A stretch of 7,943 bases of DNA from Clostridiales bacterium (GCA_031289625.1 JAITPB010000201.1:1-7943), one strand, 5' to 3'; counted from the stretch's first letter, positions 1 through 6,304 are shown. Numbers and translations are program-made. The notes: generated by a model from the sequence alone, not told the origin.

Positions 1-137
1 GTGGCTTCGGTTGTGGTTTCGGTCGTGGCTTCGGTCGTGGCTTCGGTTGTCGTTTCGGTAGTGGCTTCAGTTGTGGTTTCGGTTGTGGTTTCGGTCGTAG
101 CCTCGGTAGTCGTCGTGGCTTCAGTTGTCGTAGTTTC
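1..137 (-). repeat. 12-bp tandem repeat encoding a (A/T)TTE linker
   Basis: About eleven degenerate copies of a 12-bp unit (plus strand roughly cggttgtggttt or cggtcgtggctt) run from the window edge to 137. They encode a four-residue Thr-Thr-Glu-Ala/Thr pattern, residues 677-721 of the M6 peptidase. Such Thr-rich acidic stretches are usually extended linkers between a secreted catalytic domain and a cell-wall, dockerin or membrane anchor. The array continues outside the window, so its full length is unknown. Confidence 0.9.
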
Positions 138-2165
138 GATAAAAGGCGTCTTCAGGCTGGACAGCTCATAAGCCGCCTCGCCTCCCACAGTGCCAACGGG
201 AAATGTTCCCTTCGAAGCGTCCACCAATATGTTGTAGTAAATCATATCGCCCGGAGAAAATCCGGCGACATCGCCGTAATGCAAGGTGTACGCGTAATCC
301 GCTGCATTCGCGCCCGTTACCTCGCCAACCAAAATGCTGTCTTTCAACGCTGCCAAATCCGTTATGTCTTCCGGTTCTGTAGAAGCGTAAATCTGATAGA
401 CAAAGCCGCTGTCTTTGCCTGTGGCGGCGGCGGTAAAATGAATCTCCGCGCCTTCATCCGCCACGTCCGCGTCCATGAACCAGCCCATTTGCCTCACTGT
501 CATGCCGCTGGCATTTGAAACAACCTGATACGCGCGAGGGTATGCTGTTTTGGACGCGTCAAGCATCCACTGTTTCGTTCTCCAGTCACTAGTCGGCCCG
601 CTTGCTGTGTTTGCCATAGAACCTGTGTGGTATGTAAGAAAGAATTCTTCATCTGGCTGATAGGCCTCGTCCGATATAATCGTCATACCGTGCCGCGCTT
701 GGTTGTTCGGCCCATAGTTACTCTTGGTTCCGTTGATCCAGTCGTCTATGCGCCAGACAACAATGCCGGCTGGCGAAAAGATTTTCATCAGCCCCGCGTC
801 GAACCCATTCCACTGCCTGTTCTCAATCAAAAAATATTGTCCGTCATCCGGCGAAACAATTTTAACCGGCTGGTAAAGCGGGCTGTTGTTCGCCGCAGTC
901 AGAGCAGCAGGAATTTCTTCGAGCGGTTCATACCATCCCAGTTTTTCCTTATCCCAGGGATCAAAATGCGTGGGAACAGCGCCTGGCCTGGAAGAAGGGG
1001 TCTGGCCCCAACTTCCGCTGGACATCAGAGAATAAAGGCCGGGAACGACTTCGTCCTGTGGGAAACCACCCGCGAAACTGCTGAGCGCATACAAGTCCGG
1101 CGCGCCAAGGTCGTGGCCCAGCTCATGACACATAACGCCAATGGTAGCTAACGCGTCCCACTGGCGTTCGCCGAACATAGTGTACTCATAGATGCTGTCA
1201 ATCGTCCAATGGTGCGCCCAAACTTTCGGGCTAGGCGATCCGACCGCGGAAGCTTCGCCCCCCGCCACGACAAACATGATATGCAGCCTGGTATCAGTGT
1301 TTGAGGAATTTGTATCATAGGAGCTGAATGAAAAATCAAACTCTTCCTCCAGCGCGTTTAAGGCGCCTTTCACAATCGGCGAAGCGTATAGGCTGACAAG
1401 ATCTCCGCTTCCGCCCGGGTGCGGTATGGGCAGCGTTACTTTATATGTGCCCGCCGCGGCTGTGTCATGGAGTTGATCGTTCGGAAGCGCCGCAGGTGCA
1501 AACTGAAATTGGCCGTTGGAGTTTTCGTCGTAAAAGTCATTTACGGAGTTGGTGACGCCCGCCCCGCCGAAAATCATGTCATGCCAATAATTTTCAGGCG
1601 TTTTTCCATTGTAGAGCGAATCCTGGGCATTGAAAAGGACGTTGCTGAACTCCACCAAAACCAAAATCAATTTTTCCTCGCCGACGCGCGCTGGATAAGG
1701 ATAATCCGGCGCGCCGCTGTCCGGCGCCGCGGGGCCAAGCTGAAAATCATCCGGCGCCGCGGGTTCCGCTGAGGCCAGCATCTGCGCGTAATCTTCCGCC
1801 TTAGGCGCGAAAGCGGCTGGGGCCTGATCGGCAGGCACAAGCATACGCGGCGCACTTCCGTTCGCGCTGGCGTAGTAATACGTTCCGTCCGCGCCTTCCT
1901 GTACGGCATATTCCTCGCCTTCATGCGAAACCGCCGTAAAATGCAGCCATTCATCTCCATATTGCTGGATTTGAATGACGCTTCCGTTGGGCTGCCGGTA
2001 TTCGACAAAACCCGGATACGACGGAGCGGCATAAGCAGAGCGGGCAAAGCCAACGCTCACTACAGATACCGCACAGGCCGCTGCGAAGAGCCTGAACCCG
2101 CTTGCCACGCGGCGGCACGGCGACCGGAGACGCGGCGCGTCCCCCTTTTCCTGAACCATATACAT
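1..2165 (-). CDS. Secreted M6-family (immune inhibitor A-like) zinc metallopeptidase, C-terminus cut by window edge
   Basis: The minus-strand frame stays open for 721 codons to the window edge, so the protein is partial at its C-terminus. It is probably an exported endopeptidase acting outside the cell. The N-terminus has basic residues, a hydrophobic stretch (about 24-41) and an AYA-AP site near residues 44-48, which fits a signal peptide. Residues 50-100 resemble the usual M6 leader (FVEYRQPNGS, GDEWLHF). The zinc site is H347-E-L-G-H351-xx-G-xx-D357, the M6 form of HExxH. A Met-turn-like LMSSGSWG follows at 380-387. Typical M6 features continue: DPWDKEKLGW (402-411), YFLIENR (444-450) and VVWRIDD (469-475). 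From residue 677 the protein is a Thr/Glu/Ala repeat. The start at 2165 has AAAGGA four bases upstream; the in-frame ATG at 2159 (residue 3) has better spacing and is equally possible. The family call is confident; the substrate and C-terminal anchor are not visible. Confidence 0.93.
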   Translation of the reverse strand, partial: MYMVQEKGDAPRLRSPCRRVASGFRLFAAACAVSVVSVGFARSAYAAPSYPGFVEYRQPNGSVIQIQQYGDEWLHFTAVSHEGEEYAVQEGADGTYYYASANGSAPRMLVPADQAPAAFAPKAEDYAQMLASAEPAAPDDFQLGPAAPDSGAPDYPYPARVGEEKLILVLVEFSNVLFNAQDSLYNGKTPENYWHDMIFGGAGVTNSVNDFYDENSNGQFQFAPAALPNDQLHDTAAAGTYKVTLPIPHPGGSGDLVSLYASPIVKGALNALEEEFDFSFSSYDTNSSNTDTRLHIMFVVAGGEASAVGSPSPKVWAHHWTIDSIYEYTMFGERQWDALATIGVMCHELGHDLGAPDLYALSSFAGGFPQDEVVPGLYSLMSSGSWGQTPSSRPGAVPTHFDPWDKEKLGWYEPLEEIPAALTAANNSPLYQPVKIVSPDDGQYFLIENRQWNGFDAGLMKIFSPAGIVVWRIDDWINGTKSNYGPNNQARHGMTIISDEAYQPDEEFFLTYHTGSMANTASGPTSDWRTKQWMLDASKTAYPRAYQVVSNASGMTVRQMGWFMDADVADEGAEIHFTAAATGKDSGFVYQIYASTEPEDITDLAALKDSILVGEVTGANAADYAYTLHYGDVAGFSPGDMIYYNILVDASKGTFPVGTVGGEAAYELSSLKTPFIETTTTEATTTTEATTETTTETTTEATTETTTEATTEATTETTTEA

Positions 2166-2260
2166 CTCATCCTTTCTCGGCAAAAATTCTATTTTTCGCC
2201 AATACATATCATATAACACAATGTAGGAAAAAGAAAGATGAAGGATAAAAAAAAGACGAA
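2166..2260 (-). promoter_or_regulatory. Upstream region of the M6 peptidase gene, weak promoter candidate
   Basis: This A/T-rich stretch precedes the peptidase start. On the minus strand GAAAGGA (ends near 2170) is the ribosome binding site. TATGAT at 2213-2208 could be a -10 box, but the matching -35 (TTTCTT) is poor, so the promoter assignment is tentative. No clear operator is seen. Confidence 0.3.
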
Positions 2261-2269
2261 TCAAAATGA

Positions 2270-2316
2270 AAAAGTTCACAATTCATCGTTAAGTCATGGA
2301 TGAATTGTAAACTTTT
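2270..2316 (-). terminator. A/T-rich hairpin, probable terminator of the DHA2 efflux transcript
   Basis: Arms 2270-2287 and 2299-2316 form an 18-bp stem with an 11-nt loop. In minus-strand RNA the only irregular pair is a G-U wobble; in plus-strand RNA the same position is a C-A mismatch, so the hairpin suits the minus strand. The stem ends in U residues, followed by U-rich sequence and a run of eight U about 14 nt later. It lies downstream of the efflux gene and before the M6 peptidase gene. It is weak in G+C, so efficiency is uncertain. Confidence 0.55.
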
Positions 2317-2336
2317 GGATTATCTGGAGACGCACG

Positions 2337-2417
2337 CCCAATGTCAACCTAAACGCTGCCGGAGGTGGGTTTTAACAGCGAGAGCATCGTATGGATCGTG
2401 GTGGACTTCCCATTAAA
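2337..2417 (-). pseudogene. Remnant of an ABC-transporter ATP-binding protein (Walker A region)
   Basis: On the minus strand this stretch reads FNGKSTTIHTMLSLLKPTSG, then SV, a TAG stop (2349-2351), then VDIG. It closely resembles the segment around the Walker A P-loop of DrrA-type ABC ATPases, usually NGAGKSTTI-x-MLxTLLKPTSGSVxVxG. The Ala-Gly of GAGKS is missing, one residue is missing before LLKPTSG, and the stop breaks the frame. No other part of the ATPase can be recognised on either side. It begins only a few bases after the stop of the efflux gene. I read it as a decayed fragment left by a deletion or recombination; the match is short and could not be checked by search. Confidence 0.6.
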
Positions 2418-2424
2418 CAACTGC

Positions 2425-3825
2425 TCATAGTAAAACTTCCTTTGCATCAGCTTTCTTCTTGCTGTTCAGACATAGCGCGGGGATAGCGCAAGCCGCCGTA
2501 AACGCCGCCGAACACCAAAATACGATAGTGAACGCGGGTGAAACATCGTTTGCGGCTATTGCGGCGAGATTGTGCGATAGTATTATCGCAAGCAATGCCG
2601 TACCGAACGCCCCGCCGATTTGCTGGAAAATACGCATTGAAGTCGTTCCCTGCGCTGTGTATTTGAGGTCGAGTCCATCATATATCGCCACCATTATCGG
2701 CACGACCAGCGGGCTAAGCCCTACGCCTCGAACGAGCAGAATGATTATCGGCAGGATAAGACTTTGACCATTTCCAAGAAACGCAAGCGGCACAGTCCCC
2801 ATGAGCGTGAGTAAGACGCCGCCGAGAATAATGGGCTTCGGGCCATATTTATCCGCCCATTTACCCGCTGTGCTTCGTGTGAGAAGCATTCCGATACCCT
2901 GCGAAGCGAGCAATAAACCCGCCGTAAATGCGGACGTATTGTGGACTTGCTGGAAATACAGCGGCAGCACAAACAACGTTCCGGTTGAAACCATTCCATA
3001 AGCAAATACCAGTGCGGTTGACGCGGAGAAATTGCGTTGTTTGAACAGCCGGACATCCAGCAATGGCGATTTTTTACTGTGCAGAACATATACGCAATAG
3101 GATATGAGCAGAATCGCGCCCGCGGAAATCATAACAAACGCACTCGCTTTGTCCTCTCCGCGTAAGCCGGAAATTCCAAAAATCAGACTTATAAACGCCA
3201 ACGCGAGAAGAATAAGCCCGGCAAAATCAAGCCGCTGCTCCTTGTCAGCCGGTTCGGTTGGCGGCAGCGCTTTTCGCGAAAGGAAGTACGCTGCGATGCA
3301 AAGCGGAATGTTAATGACAAAAATCCACCTCCACGGCCAGTAATGCACGATTAATCCGCCTATTGTCGGACCCAGTATGGGGATGATTGCGCTTGGCAGT
3401 GAAACTATCGCCAGAAGAGAGCCGAGTTTCTGGCCCCCGGAATATCGGATTAACATCGTCTGCATCAGCGGTATCATGATTCCCGCGCCCGCGCCTTGCA
3501 GCACGCGGAACGCTATCAAGCTTCCCATATTCCAAGCGAAAATCGCGCCAACCGAGCCGGCAAAGAAAACACCGATAGCCAGCAGGTAAACGTTCTTGCC
3601 TGAAAAGCGGTTGGCAAGCCAGCTTGAAAGCGGCACGGTGATGCCCAACGCGAGAACGTAGGCGGTCGCCAGCCATTGGGCCACGGAAATGTCGCTGTGA
3701 AGTTCAGTGGCAATTGTTTTAACCGCTACATTGACAATTGTCGCGTCAAGCGCGGGCGCGAACATGCCAAACACAAGCACAAGCGCGATTTTGACCAATT
3801 TAGGATCCAGTTTAGCCTTTTCCAT
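2425..3825 (-). CDS. DHA2-family (EmrB/QacA-type) 14-TM MFS drug efflux transporter
   Basis: This 466-aa integral membrane protein is a predicted proton-driven exporter of drugs or other small hydrophobic compounds. Family motifs are in order: LDATIVNVA at 26-34 (motif D1 of TM1), the loop 2-3 motif A variant SSWLANRFSGK at 67-77, motif B R107-xx-QGAGAG, and motif C LGPTIGG at 151-157 followed by WRWIFVINIP (165-174), typical of DHA2. The hydrophobic profile and length fit 14 membrane segments with a basic C-terminal tail. The start has an excellent ribosome binding site, AAAGGAGG, six bases upstream. Transcription probably starts at the promoter near 3957-3985, with a TetR-type operator in the leader, which suggests substrate-induced expression. 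No regulator gene lies nearby. The exact substrate cannot be told from sequence. Confidence 0.92.
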   Translation of the reverse strand: MEKAKLDPKLVKIALVLVFGMFAPALDATIVNVAVKTIATELHSDISVAQWLATAYVLALGITVPLSSWLANRFSGKNVYLLAIGVFFAGSVGAIFAWNMGSLIAFRVLQGAGAGIMIPLMQTMLIRYSGGQKLGSLLAIVSLPSAIIPILGPTIGGLIVHYWPWRWIFVINIPLCIAAYFLSRKALPPTEPADKEQRLDFAGLILLALAFISLIFGISGLRGEDKASAFVMISAGAILLISYCVYVLHSKKSPLLDVRLFKQRNFSASTALVFAYGMVSTGTLFVLPLYFQQVHNTSAFTAGLLLASQGIGMLLTRSTAGKWADKYGPKPIILGGVLLTLMGTVPLAFLGNGQSLILPIIILLVRGVGLSPLVVPIMVAIYDGLDLKYTAQGTTSMRIFQQIGGAFGTALLAIILSHNLAAIAANDVSPAFTIVFWCSAAFTAACAIPALCLNSKKKADAKEVLL

Positions 3826-3881
3826 GATTATCCTCCTTTTGCTTCGCGAGCATAGCGATCATTTGCTTTAACCGCCTCCTT

Positions 3882-3895
3882 AGTGAGTGTTCACT
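3882..3895 (-). promoter_or_regulatory. TetR/AcrR-type operator palindrome in the efflux-gene leader
   Basis: On the minus strand AGTGA-ACAC-TCACT is an inverted repeat with 5-bp arms and a 4-bp spacer. This motif commonly sits upstream of self-regulated TetR/AcrR-family repressor genes in Firmicutes. Here it is about 60 bases downstream of the predicted transcription start, flanked on both sides by AAGGAGG motifs, and leads straight to the efflux gene instead of a repressor gene. Binding would block transcript elongation or overlap translation signals. The family assignment is from motif resemblance only. Confidence 0.5.
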
Positions 3896-3956
3896 TTTCC
3901 TCCTTAACCTGCTGACAGTGCCTCGTATAAGGCGCGTTATTAGCGACGATAAGAAT

Positions 3957-3985
3957 ATTATAATCGAATTCAATTCGTTTGTCAG
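3957..3985 (-). promoter_or_regulatory. Sigma-70-type promoter of the DHA2 efflux gene
   Basis: On the minus strand the -35 is CTGACA (3985-3980) and the -10 is a perfect TATAAT (3962-3957), separated by 17 bp. Predicted transcription begins near 3950, giving a leader of about 125 nt before the efflux start codon. Confidence 0.75.
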
Positions 3986-4044
3986 AGAGGATTGTAAATT
4001 TTTCGCGAACACGGGTAAAAAAGTTTAAAAATCACGGCTAACGT

Positions 4045-4104
4045 AAAAAAGGCCGACGTCCTCCATGTTCAGATAGAATTGGAGAACAAAGGTTTCGGCG
4101 GCCT
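4045..4104 (-). terminator. Intrinsic terminator downstream of spoIIP
   Basis: In minus-strand RNA, AGGCCGCCG (4104-4096) pairs with CGUCGGCCU (4058-4050) with one internal mismatch, followed directly by a U run (4050-4045). The large loop carries a smaller inner stem (CUCCA with UGGAG). It starts 13 bases after the spoIIP stop, the right place to end that transcript. Confidence 0.65.
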
Positions 4105-4116
4105 GCTTAACGCAAC

Positions 4117-5106
4117 TCAATCCCTTCGCTGCAGCACCCACGTCAAAATCTCCGCGAATGGCGTCATGGCGTTTTTCGCTTCCTGCAGCGTATTCGTATT
4201 AGCGCCCACTTCCACCAGCATGGCTTTGGGCGCCAAATGCAGCCCATACCGGTACGCTTTAATATAATTTTTCCGCATCAGCCCCGGATAAAGTTCATTG
4301 CCTGTCAGGAGCATCTGAAGGCTCAGCGCGAAATTTTCTGTCAGATAGGGATTCACCAGATCGGGCATGGCTTTGGGGCGGCCTTTTTGGTTCAGGCAGG
4401 TGATGCCGTTGAACATCATGATCCGCGCTGTCGGTACGCCGTTGATCTCGCACGCCAGGCGGACGTTTTCCGGCACCCCGTCCCTGTGCAGATCAATTGT
4501 AACCTCAATGCTGGGAAAACGTTCCAGAACGCTTCGCACTGCGGGTTCCATTCTTTCATAGCTGCCCTCCCGTTTTTCTTTGCCATTGACCATGTCATAG
4601 CGGCCTCTGTCATGCACGACGGGGATGTGATATTGCTGGGATAAAATCTCCGCCAATGCTCTGCCAACGCCCACGATGGTATCCTCCTCAGCGCCAGGAC
4701 GGGAATCTGCGAAGGTTTCTCGGGAGTGCGTGTGATAAATCAAGATTTTGGGTTCATTCCCAGACAGATCCGTACTCATGTCCGTTGCCAAAAAATGCTG
4801 TATGTCCAAATCTTGCGGCGTCACATAAGCGGTTTCATCTACCATATACACATACCGGCGCAAATCTTCCATTGTGGTAAGGCCGGAAATATTTTCAAAC
4901 GTAGGATACAACGGCGCGATTAACGGCTCTTCGCCCTCTTCCACAAAGGCGTCCGGCGTATTGGCGCTGTAACGGGCATATTCACGGGCGTATTCACGCC
5001 GGGCGGCTTCTTCCAGTTTCGGATTGCTTTTCCATACCCAGACCACTGTTACAAGCACCGCGCTCAGTAAAAGCGCGTTCCATATCTTTTTCTGCGTCTC
5101 CCTCAT
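4117..5106 (-). CDS. spoIIP: Stage II sporulation protein P (peptidoglycan amidase/endopeptidase)
   Basis: SpoIIP is a membrane-anchored cell-wall hydrolase of the mother cell. With SpoIID and SpoIIM it removes septal peptidoglycan and drives engulfment of the forespore. This copy has 329 aa, shorter than the B. subtilis protein but normal for clostridia. Residues 8-25 form a single N-terminal membrane anchor, followed by a charged juxtamembrane stretch (31-46). The catalytic domain spans about 118-325: ILIYHTHSRETF at 121-132, with H125, H127 and E130 as likely zinc or catalytic residues; IDLHRDG at 204-210 with H207; and a closing LVEVGANTNTLQEA at 297-310 with E299. These are the SpoIIP signatures. 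The ATG at 5106 has GAGGAG nine bases upstream. It is a single-gene transcript, with a sigma-E-like promoter upstream and a terminator downstream, divergent from the BofC-like gene. Confidence 0.93.
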   Translation of the reverse strand: MRETQKKIWNALLLSAVLVTVVWVWKSNPKLEEAARREYAREYARYSANTPDAFVEEGEEPLIAPLYPTFENISGLTTMEDLRRYVYMVDETAYVTPQDLDIQHFLATDMSTDLSGNEPKILIYHTHSRETFADSRPGAEEDTIVGVGRALAEILSQQYHIPVVHDRGRYDMVNGKEKREGSYERMEPAVRSVLERFPSIEVTIDLHRDGVPENVRLACEINGVPTARIMMFNGITCLNQKGRPKAMPDLVNPYLTENFALSLQMLLTGNELYPGLMRKNYIKAYRYGLHLAPKAMLVEVGANTNTLQEAKNAMTPFAEILTWVLQRRD

Positions 5107-5139
5107 AGTCAGCGGCTCCTCATTCCATCTTTCTTTTAG

Positions 5140-5170
5140 AATTTATGATTTTTCAATAAGATTATGTCAA
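5140..5170 (-). promoter_or_regulatory. Promoter of spoIIP, sigma-E-like with an overlapping sigma-A-like reading
   Basis: On the minus strand CATAAATT (5147-5140) matches seven of eight positions of the sigma-E -10 consensus CATACANT, and ACATAAT (5167-5161) lies 13 bp upstream as a -35-like element. SpoIIP of B. subtilis is made under mother-cell sigma-E, which fits. The same stretch also contains TTGACA (5170-5165) 17 bp from CATAAA, so a sigma-A reading cannot be excluded. Confidence 0.45.
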
Positions 5171-5245
5171 ACATTTTGCAAGGCGGGTATATTTTGGACA
5201 ATATTGGAAATGATTAAGCTAAGAGAGTGGAAAGAAGATGATACT

Positions 5246-5875
5246 TTGAAATTTAAAAAATTTGTTCTCATTACACTGGGCGTGAGTGTTTTTGTGTGCG
5301 CCGCGAGCGTGCTGATCGGTTATTGGGCGTTCGGCCCGGATCCCGGGAAAAACAATCCACGGTTCAGCGCCTTAAATGAACAGGCGCCTTCCGATTCCCG
5401 GCCGCCCACTGCGGCGCGCCTGGATGAAGAGCCCGCTCCAGCCGCCCAGCCGCCTCTGCCTACGCCGGAACCGGTGCGGATTCATTCCGGCACGACAATG
5501 ATCTATGAGTATTATTACCAGGGCGACAATCGAATCGAAACCAGCGAGGAAGAAGCGCCCTATTTTTTGCTGAACATGACGCAGGAAAAACTGCGGGAGC
5601 AGTTCGAGGATTGGCAAATCGTTGAATTTACGGATACACAGGTGGTCATGCGCAAAAACGTCCCCGGCGCCAGCGCGCACAGTTATATTTTGGGCGTAAA
5701 GGACAATTACGTCGCCGTGTTCCGCCAAACGTCCGCCGGAGCCATCAATCTGAAAGAAATTACCAGTATGCCCATTCAAGCGCTTTCCCCCGACGAACAG
5801 CAAAAACTCAGAGACGGCATCAAGGTGGCGGACGACGAACATCTCGCCAAAGTATTGGAGGATTATGGAAGTTGA
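5246..5875 (+). CDS. Membrane-anchored protein with BofC C-terminal domain
   Basis: This 209-aa protein has an N-terminal membrane anchor (about 6-28), a Pro/Ala-rich linker (31-77) and one compact domain (about 83-209). The domain ends in HSYILGVKDNYVAVF (145-159), LKEITSMPI (169-177), LSPDEQQKLRDGI (180-192) and LAKVLEDYGS, the pattern of the BofC C-terminal domain. BofC in Bacillus is a forespore protein controlling pro-sigma-K processing through SpoIVB; clostridial proteins with only this domain are widespread and mostly uncharacterised, so the precise role is inferred. I chose TTG at 5246 because AAAGAAG sits eight bases upstream and it starts MKFKKFVLI, right at the anchor. An in-frame ATG at 5210 would add 12 residues but has no good ribosome binding site. 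Any longer reading would run into the divergent spoIIP promoter and coding region. Confidence 0.82.
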   Translation: MKFKKFVLITLGVSVFVCAASVLIGYWAFGPDPGKNNPRFSALNEQAPSDSRPPTAARLDEEPAPAAQPPLPTPEPVRIHSGTTMIYEYYYQGDNRIETSEEEAPYFLLNMTQEKLREQFEDWQIVEFTDTQVVMRKNVPGASAHSYILGVKDNYVAVFRQTSAGAINLKEITSMPIQALSPDEQQKLRDGIKVADDEHLAKVLEDYGS

Positions 5876-5929
5876 TATTTTTTTCGGAAATGGTTCATAC
5901 TAAAAAAGCCTCGTGAAAGGATGATCAAC

Positions 5930-6109
5930 TTGGCTGGAACTTGCAAGTCTAAATCGTGCGCCAATTATAAATCCATCGAAAAAGGGCTGTCGCTCGATTT
6001 TCGGAATATTCACAGCGTCAATTGCAAAGACTGCGTGTATTTTTGCTCCCGCAACTGCGGGATGGATACAGCCAGTTGTATTGGCCCTGAACTGGAAATG
6101 ATTGGTTGA
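5930..6109 (+). CDS. Small seven-cysteine protein of unknown function
   Basis: This 59-residue protein starts at TTG 5930, with AAAGG nine bases upstream within AAAGGATGATC. The in-frame ATG at 5921 abuts that ribosome binding site and is less likely. Cysteines are C5, C10, C32, C35, C39, C43 and C50: a C-x4-C pair, then a dense C-x2-C-x3-C-x3-C-x6-C cluster, with H28 just before. There is no signal peptide or membrane segment, so it is probably cytoplasmic and binds zinc or an iron-sulfur cluster. I do not recognise the family. The gene follows the BofC-like gene by 54 bp on the same strand and is followed directly by a strong terminator, which marks it as a genuine transcribed gene. It may share the BofC-like transcript. 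Confidence 0.75.
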   Translation: MAGTCKSKSCANYKSIEKGLSLDFRNIHSVNCKDCVYFCSRNCGMDTASCIGPELEMIG

Positions 6110-6155
6110 AAACCGCTCAAGGCTGTGATGATTCACGGCTTTGAGCGGTTTTTTT
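6110..6155 (+). terminator. Strong intrinsic terminator after the seven-Cys gene
   Basis: Arms 6110-6128 and 6133-6151 form a 19-bp stem with two G-U wobbles and a 4-nt loop, ending in a T run (6149-6155). It begins immediately after the TGA stop at 6107-6109. An A run before the stem allows weak activity on the other strand as well. Confidence 0.93.
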
Positions 6156-6248
6156 GCGCAGGGGAGGGCAGTCCGACCAAGGGCCAGACAGGGCCGGTCA
6201 CGTCAAGCTTTTTGAAATTTATCTTTTTGAAATTTTTTGAAATTTATC
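6156..6248. other. Intergenic composition boundary with A/T-rich direct repeats
   Basis: The first half (6156-6205) is G+C-rich and shows nothing coding. From 6209 the DNA is A+T-rich and has three copies of TTTTTGAAATTT at 6209-6220, 6224-6235 and 6234-6245; the first and third are followed by ATC, so a 15-bp unit recurs at a 25-bp interval. They end just before the -35 box of the Mef-like gene and could act as an UP element or a protein site. Confidence 0.5.
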
Positions 6249-6278
6249 ATGACAACAGTACATACTGTGTGGTATTAT
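6249..6278 (+). promoter_or_regulatory. Promoter of the Mef-like gene with a palindrome in the spacer
   Basis: The -35 ATGACA (6249-6254) and -10 TATTAT (6273-6278) are separated by 18 bp, each one mismatch from consensus. The spacer begins with ACAGTA-CA-TACTGT (6255-6268), a perfect inverted repeat. A regulator bound there would sit on the promoter face, as MerR- or GntR-type proteins often do. Which regulator acts is unknown; none is encoded in the window. Confidence 0.55.
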
Positions 6279-6294
6279 CTCAGTGTGGTAACTG

Positions 6295-6304
6295 TACTAT
6301 AGTA
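6295..6304. promoter_or_regulatory. Second palindrome downstream of the Mef-like promoter
   Basis: TACTATAGTA is a perfect 10-bp palindrome, centred 38 bp downstream of the centre of the spacer palindrome, and lies close to where transcription would begin. It shares the TACT/AGTA half-site with the first palindrome (ACAGTA / TACTGT), so both may be sites for one dimeric repressor. Confidence 0.4.

Noticed and set aside
1..137. Possible CRISPR-like array from the regular repeat
   Set aside because: The units are 12 bp, contiguous with no spacers, and lie in frame within the M6 peptidase as a Thr/Glu linker.
627..1151. 174-codon plus-strand open frame
   Set aside because: It lies opposite the M6 peptidase, whose frame carries the zinc motif and other family motifs; the plus-strand product has no recognisable features.
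3311..3676. 121-codon minus-strand frame within the efflux gene
   Set aside because: It is a shifted frame of the DHA2 transporter, Arg-rich and without start signals.
5024..5245. Longer N-terminal extension of the BofC-like protein
   Set aside because: It would overlap the start of spoIIP on the other strand and its promoter; the hydrophobic anchor right after the TTG at 5246 is the natural N-terminus.
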